NCBI GenBank assembly: GCA_012842035.1
Contig: DUTO01000131.1
Location: 1 to 23,911 of the forward strand
Source: Clostridia bacterium
GTDB taxonomy: Bacteria > Bacillota > Peptococcia > DRI-13 > DTU073
DNA: 23,911 bases
Reading direction: 5' to 3'
Every line of letters begins with the position of its first letter. Within the stretch, counting starts at the first letter, position 1. The position numbers were made by a program, and so were the translations under genes. This document shows positions 22,505 through 23,911 of this stretch, one piece after another. The notes under the pieces were generated by a model. The model saw only the letters and a list, made by a program, of their open reading frames with translations, was not told the DNA's origin and made no database searches.

Positions 22505-22915
22505 ATGCTATTGGAGAATAGTATTGGATCCAAAATTAAAATTATTAGGGAGAAACAAGGATTAAGTCAAAGTGAGGTAGTGACAAAACTTAAAGAAAAG
22601 AACATTAATCTCAGTCGAGAAACACTTAGTAAAATAGAAAATAACAATAGAACCATATCGGCAATAGAACTTAAGGCGCTATGTAGTGTTTTAGATGCTG
22701 ATATTAATGAGATTTTTAGTGAAAATGAAACGAAAGATGATTTAGTTACACTTTTTAGAAAAAAAGGGTGCTTTAATGAGCAAACTTTAGAAGAAATAGA
22801 GTATTTGCAAGAAATGGTTAAGGTCTTTATTAATCAAGAGAGGATTTGCAAAGGCGAACTTCTACCACAGAAAAGAAAACCTTTATGGGAGGAATGTTTA
22901 ATTGATTTTAAATAA
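22505..22915 (+). CDS. XRE-family HTH transcriptional regulator
   Basis: A 136-residue protein with an N-terminal Cro/C1-type helix-turn-helix at about 7-71 (GSKIKIIREKQGLSQSEVVT, then SRETLSKIENNNRTIS), followed by an acidic helical region (about 92-116) for dimer or partner contact. It probably represses its own promoter through the two GTAATA-N3-TATTAC repeats, and may be the substrate of the protease coded next to it, as ImmR is for ImmA in ICEBs1 (inference). I chose ATG 22505, eight bases after GGAGGG (22491-22496); an in-frame GTG at 22496 lies in that site. It overlaps the protease gene by 14 bases. Confidence 0.88.
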   Translation: MLLENSIGSKIKIIREKQGLSQSEVVTKLKEKNINLSRETLSKIENNNRTISAIELKALCSVLDADINEIFSENETKDDLVTLFRKKGCFNEQTLEEIEYLQEMVKVFINQERICKGELLPQKRKPLWEECLIDFK

Positions 22916-23690
22916 GTTAAATCTTCCTGCTGAATCTCTAAGATTACAAATTAAAGAATTAGCAGAAGAGGTGCGCTACAAATATTCTAAAAAAGGGCTT
23001 TCCGACATCTTTGATATTCTTTCAGAAGTTGCTTTTTTGATAAGAATGCCTCTTAAAACAACTGAGGTATCAGGCTTTAGCACCTATTTTGAACAGCGCT
23101 TTGTAGTTTTTTTAAACAGTAGTTTTACTTTGGGACATGAAAGGTTTTCAGGTGCCCATGAGTTATATCACTTTATTTATAATCCAGACATTTTAAAGAA
23201 GGAAAAACTTCTTTTAAATAATATACAATCTACAGAAGACGATAAGGCCAATATTTTTGCTGCCGAATTTTTAATGCCTGCAGACTATGTGAAAGAAGTT
23301 TTTTATAAGATTGTAAATGTTGAACCGGATAATGTTCTACCAAGACATGTGGTTAGAATGAATAATAATTTTAAAGTAAGTTATAAAGCAATGTTAAAAA
23401 GACTCGTTCAATTAAAATTATGTTCAGTGGATAAATATGAAGAACTTTGCGAAATTTGTTCCTTGGCAAATGCAGACAAACTTCAAGCTTTAACGCAAAA
23501 AGAAGGCTACGACATTAGTTTAATTACTCCGGCAAAAGAAGTATACATCCCGCAAGAATATATAGAATTCGTAAAAAGCAATTATGAGCACAAAAAGATC
23601 TCCTTCAATAATATGAAAAATTGTCTTGAGTTTTTAGGATTAACTGCGGAACAATTTGGTTATATAGGTGGAGTGCAGATGCGAAATTAA
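22902..23690 (+). CDS. ImmA/IrrE-family zinc metallopeptidase
   Basis: A 262-residue protein of the COG2856 type. The zinc motif HELYH is at residues 86-90 (His86, Glu87, His90), and the probable third ligand is Glu122 in AAEFLMP. Both are typical of ImmA, which cleaves a phage-like repressor, and IrrE, which cleaves DdrO after DNA damage. The region after about 190 is less conserved and could be a sensor or partner-binding part. Start TTG 22902 lies nine bases after GGAGG (22888-22892); ATG 22895 opens only three codons. The 14-base overlap with the XRE gene indicates a two-gene regulator-protease switch. Confidence 0.88.
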   Translation: MILNKLNLPAESLRLQIKELAEEVRYKYSKKGLSDIFDILSEVAFLIRMPLKTTEVSGFSTYFEQRFVVFLNSSFTLGHERFSGAHELYHFIYNPDILKKEKLLLNNIQSTEDDKANIFAAEFLMPADYVKEVFYKIVNVEPDNVLPRHVVRMNNNFKVSYKAMLKRLVQLKLCSVDKYEELCEICSLANADKLQALTQKEGYDISLITPAKEVYIPQEYIEFVKSNYEHKKISFNNMKNCLEFLGLTAEQFGYIGGVQMRN

Positions 23691-23740
23691 AGTTGTATAG
23701 TAAATGTAAAGCAAAATTGGTGCGAAGTTGAAATATATAA

Positions 23741-23769
23741 TTGTTTTTGGAGTATTGTCATGTTATAAT
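23741..23769 (+). promoter_or_regulatory. Promoter of the last, partial gene
   Basis: TTGTTT (23741-23746), 17-base spacer, perfect TATAAT (23764-23769) in the 107-base gap after the protease gene. No terminator hairpin was found between the protease stop and this promoter. Confidence 0.65.
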
Positions 23770-23797
23770 AATATATAATTTGCAGGAGGTGCAGAAG

Positions 23798-23911
23798 ATG
23801 GCGCTTAGGTATAACAATTTATGGAAACTATTAATTGATAAGAATATGAAAAAGAAAGATTTGCAACGCCTTTCCGGTGTCAGCTCAGCAACTATTACAA
23901 AGCTTGGTAGA
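23798..23911 (+). CDS. Small XRE-type HTH protein, N-terminal part (runs off window)
   Basis: The first 38 codons (MALRYNNLWKLLIDKNMKKK, then LSGVSSATITKLGR) are in frame to the window edge. The pattern LWKLLID-x3-KKKDL-x-LSGVSSATI matches the small (about 70-residue) single-domain Cro/C1 regulators of Firmicutes, which from general knowledge often stand next to restriction-modification or other defence genes. ATG 23798 follows GCAGGAGGTGC (23782-23792). The C-terminal half and the neighbours it might control are outside the window. Confidence 0.85.
   Translation, partial: MALRYNNLWKLLIDKNMKKKDLQRLSGVSSATITKLGR

Noticed and set aside
23762..23778. Imperfect A/T palindrome around the -10 of the last gene as a third copy of the GTAATA operator
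   Set aside because: The arms do not match GTAATA/TATTAC and the symmetry is broken; it is explained by the TATAAT box.

Overview
The window is a long stretch of a bacterial chromosome, almost entirely coded on the + strand. It carries the S10-spc-alpha ribosomal protein superoperon in Firmicutes order. The gene order (tuf, rpsJ to rplQ with secY-adk-map-infA-rpmJ inside, then ecfA1-ecfA2-ecfT-truA and rplM-rpsI), strong GGAGG ribosome binding sites, frequent GTG and TTG starts, zinc-type S14, L36, L24, S4 and adenylate kinase, and an A+T-rich composition point to a low-GC Gram-positive of the class Clostridia. A Peptococcaceae-like lineage is my best guess; the genus cannot be told from what I see.

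Layout. 1-130: 3' end of tuf. 131-335: a promoter and a foldable leader. 336-15524: 31 tightly packed genes, rpsJ to rplQ, with no terminator visible inside; overlaps of 1-14 nt and short gaps suggest one superoperon. It makes ribosomal proteins and also the translocon channel (SecY), adenylate kinase, methionine aminopeptidase, IF-1 and the RNA polymerase alpha subunit, so translation, transcription, secretion and N-terminal maturation capacity rise together. A compound terminator follows rplQ (15552-15609). 15661-18878: ecfA1-ecfA2-ecfT, the energising module of ECF vitamin/metal importers, and truA (tRNA pseudouridine synthase). 18948-20318: a membrane-anchored polysaccharide deacetylase-like gene sits between truA and rplM, each side having a TTGACACAGC promoter start. 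20449-21294: rplM-rpsI with its own promoter and probable L13 leader, ended by a terminator at 21309-21342.

From about 21340 to the end the character changes. The DNA is visibly more A+T-rich, genes are monocistronic or in pairs with their own near-consensus promoters, and products are accessory. There is an unrecognised 271-residue protein with an 11/7-residue aromatic periodicity (21508-22323), bracketed by two look-alike terminators. Next comes an XRE regulator / ImmA-IrrE-type metalloprotease pair (22505-23690) whose promoter carries two operators with identical arms (GTAATA-N3-TATTAC). Last is the first 38 codons of a small XRE-type HTH protein cut by the window edge. I read this as the left border of an accessory, possibly defence or mobile, island docked behind the rpsI terminator. 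The body of the island lies outside the window.

No tRNA, rRNA, CRISPR array, insertion sequence or integrase was seen. No gene-free stretch exceeds 300 bases; the two longest, 131-335 and 21295-21507, are described as features.
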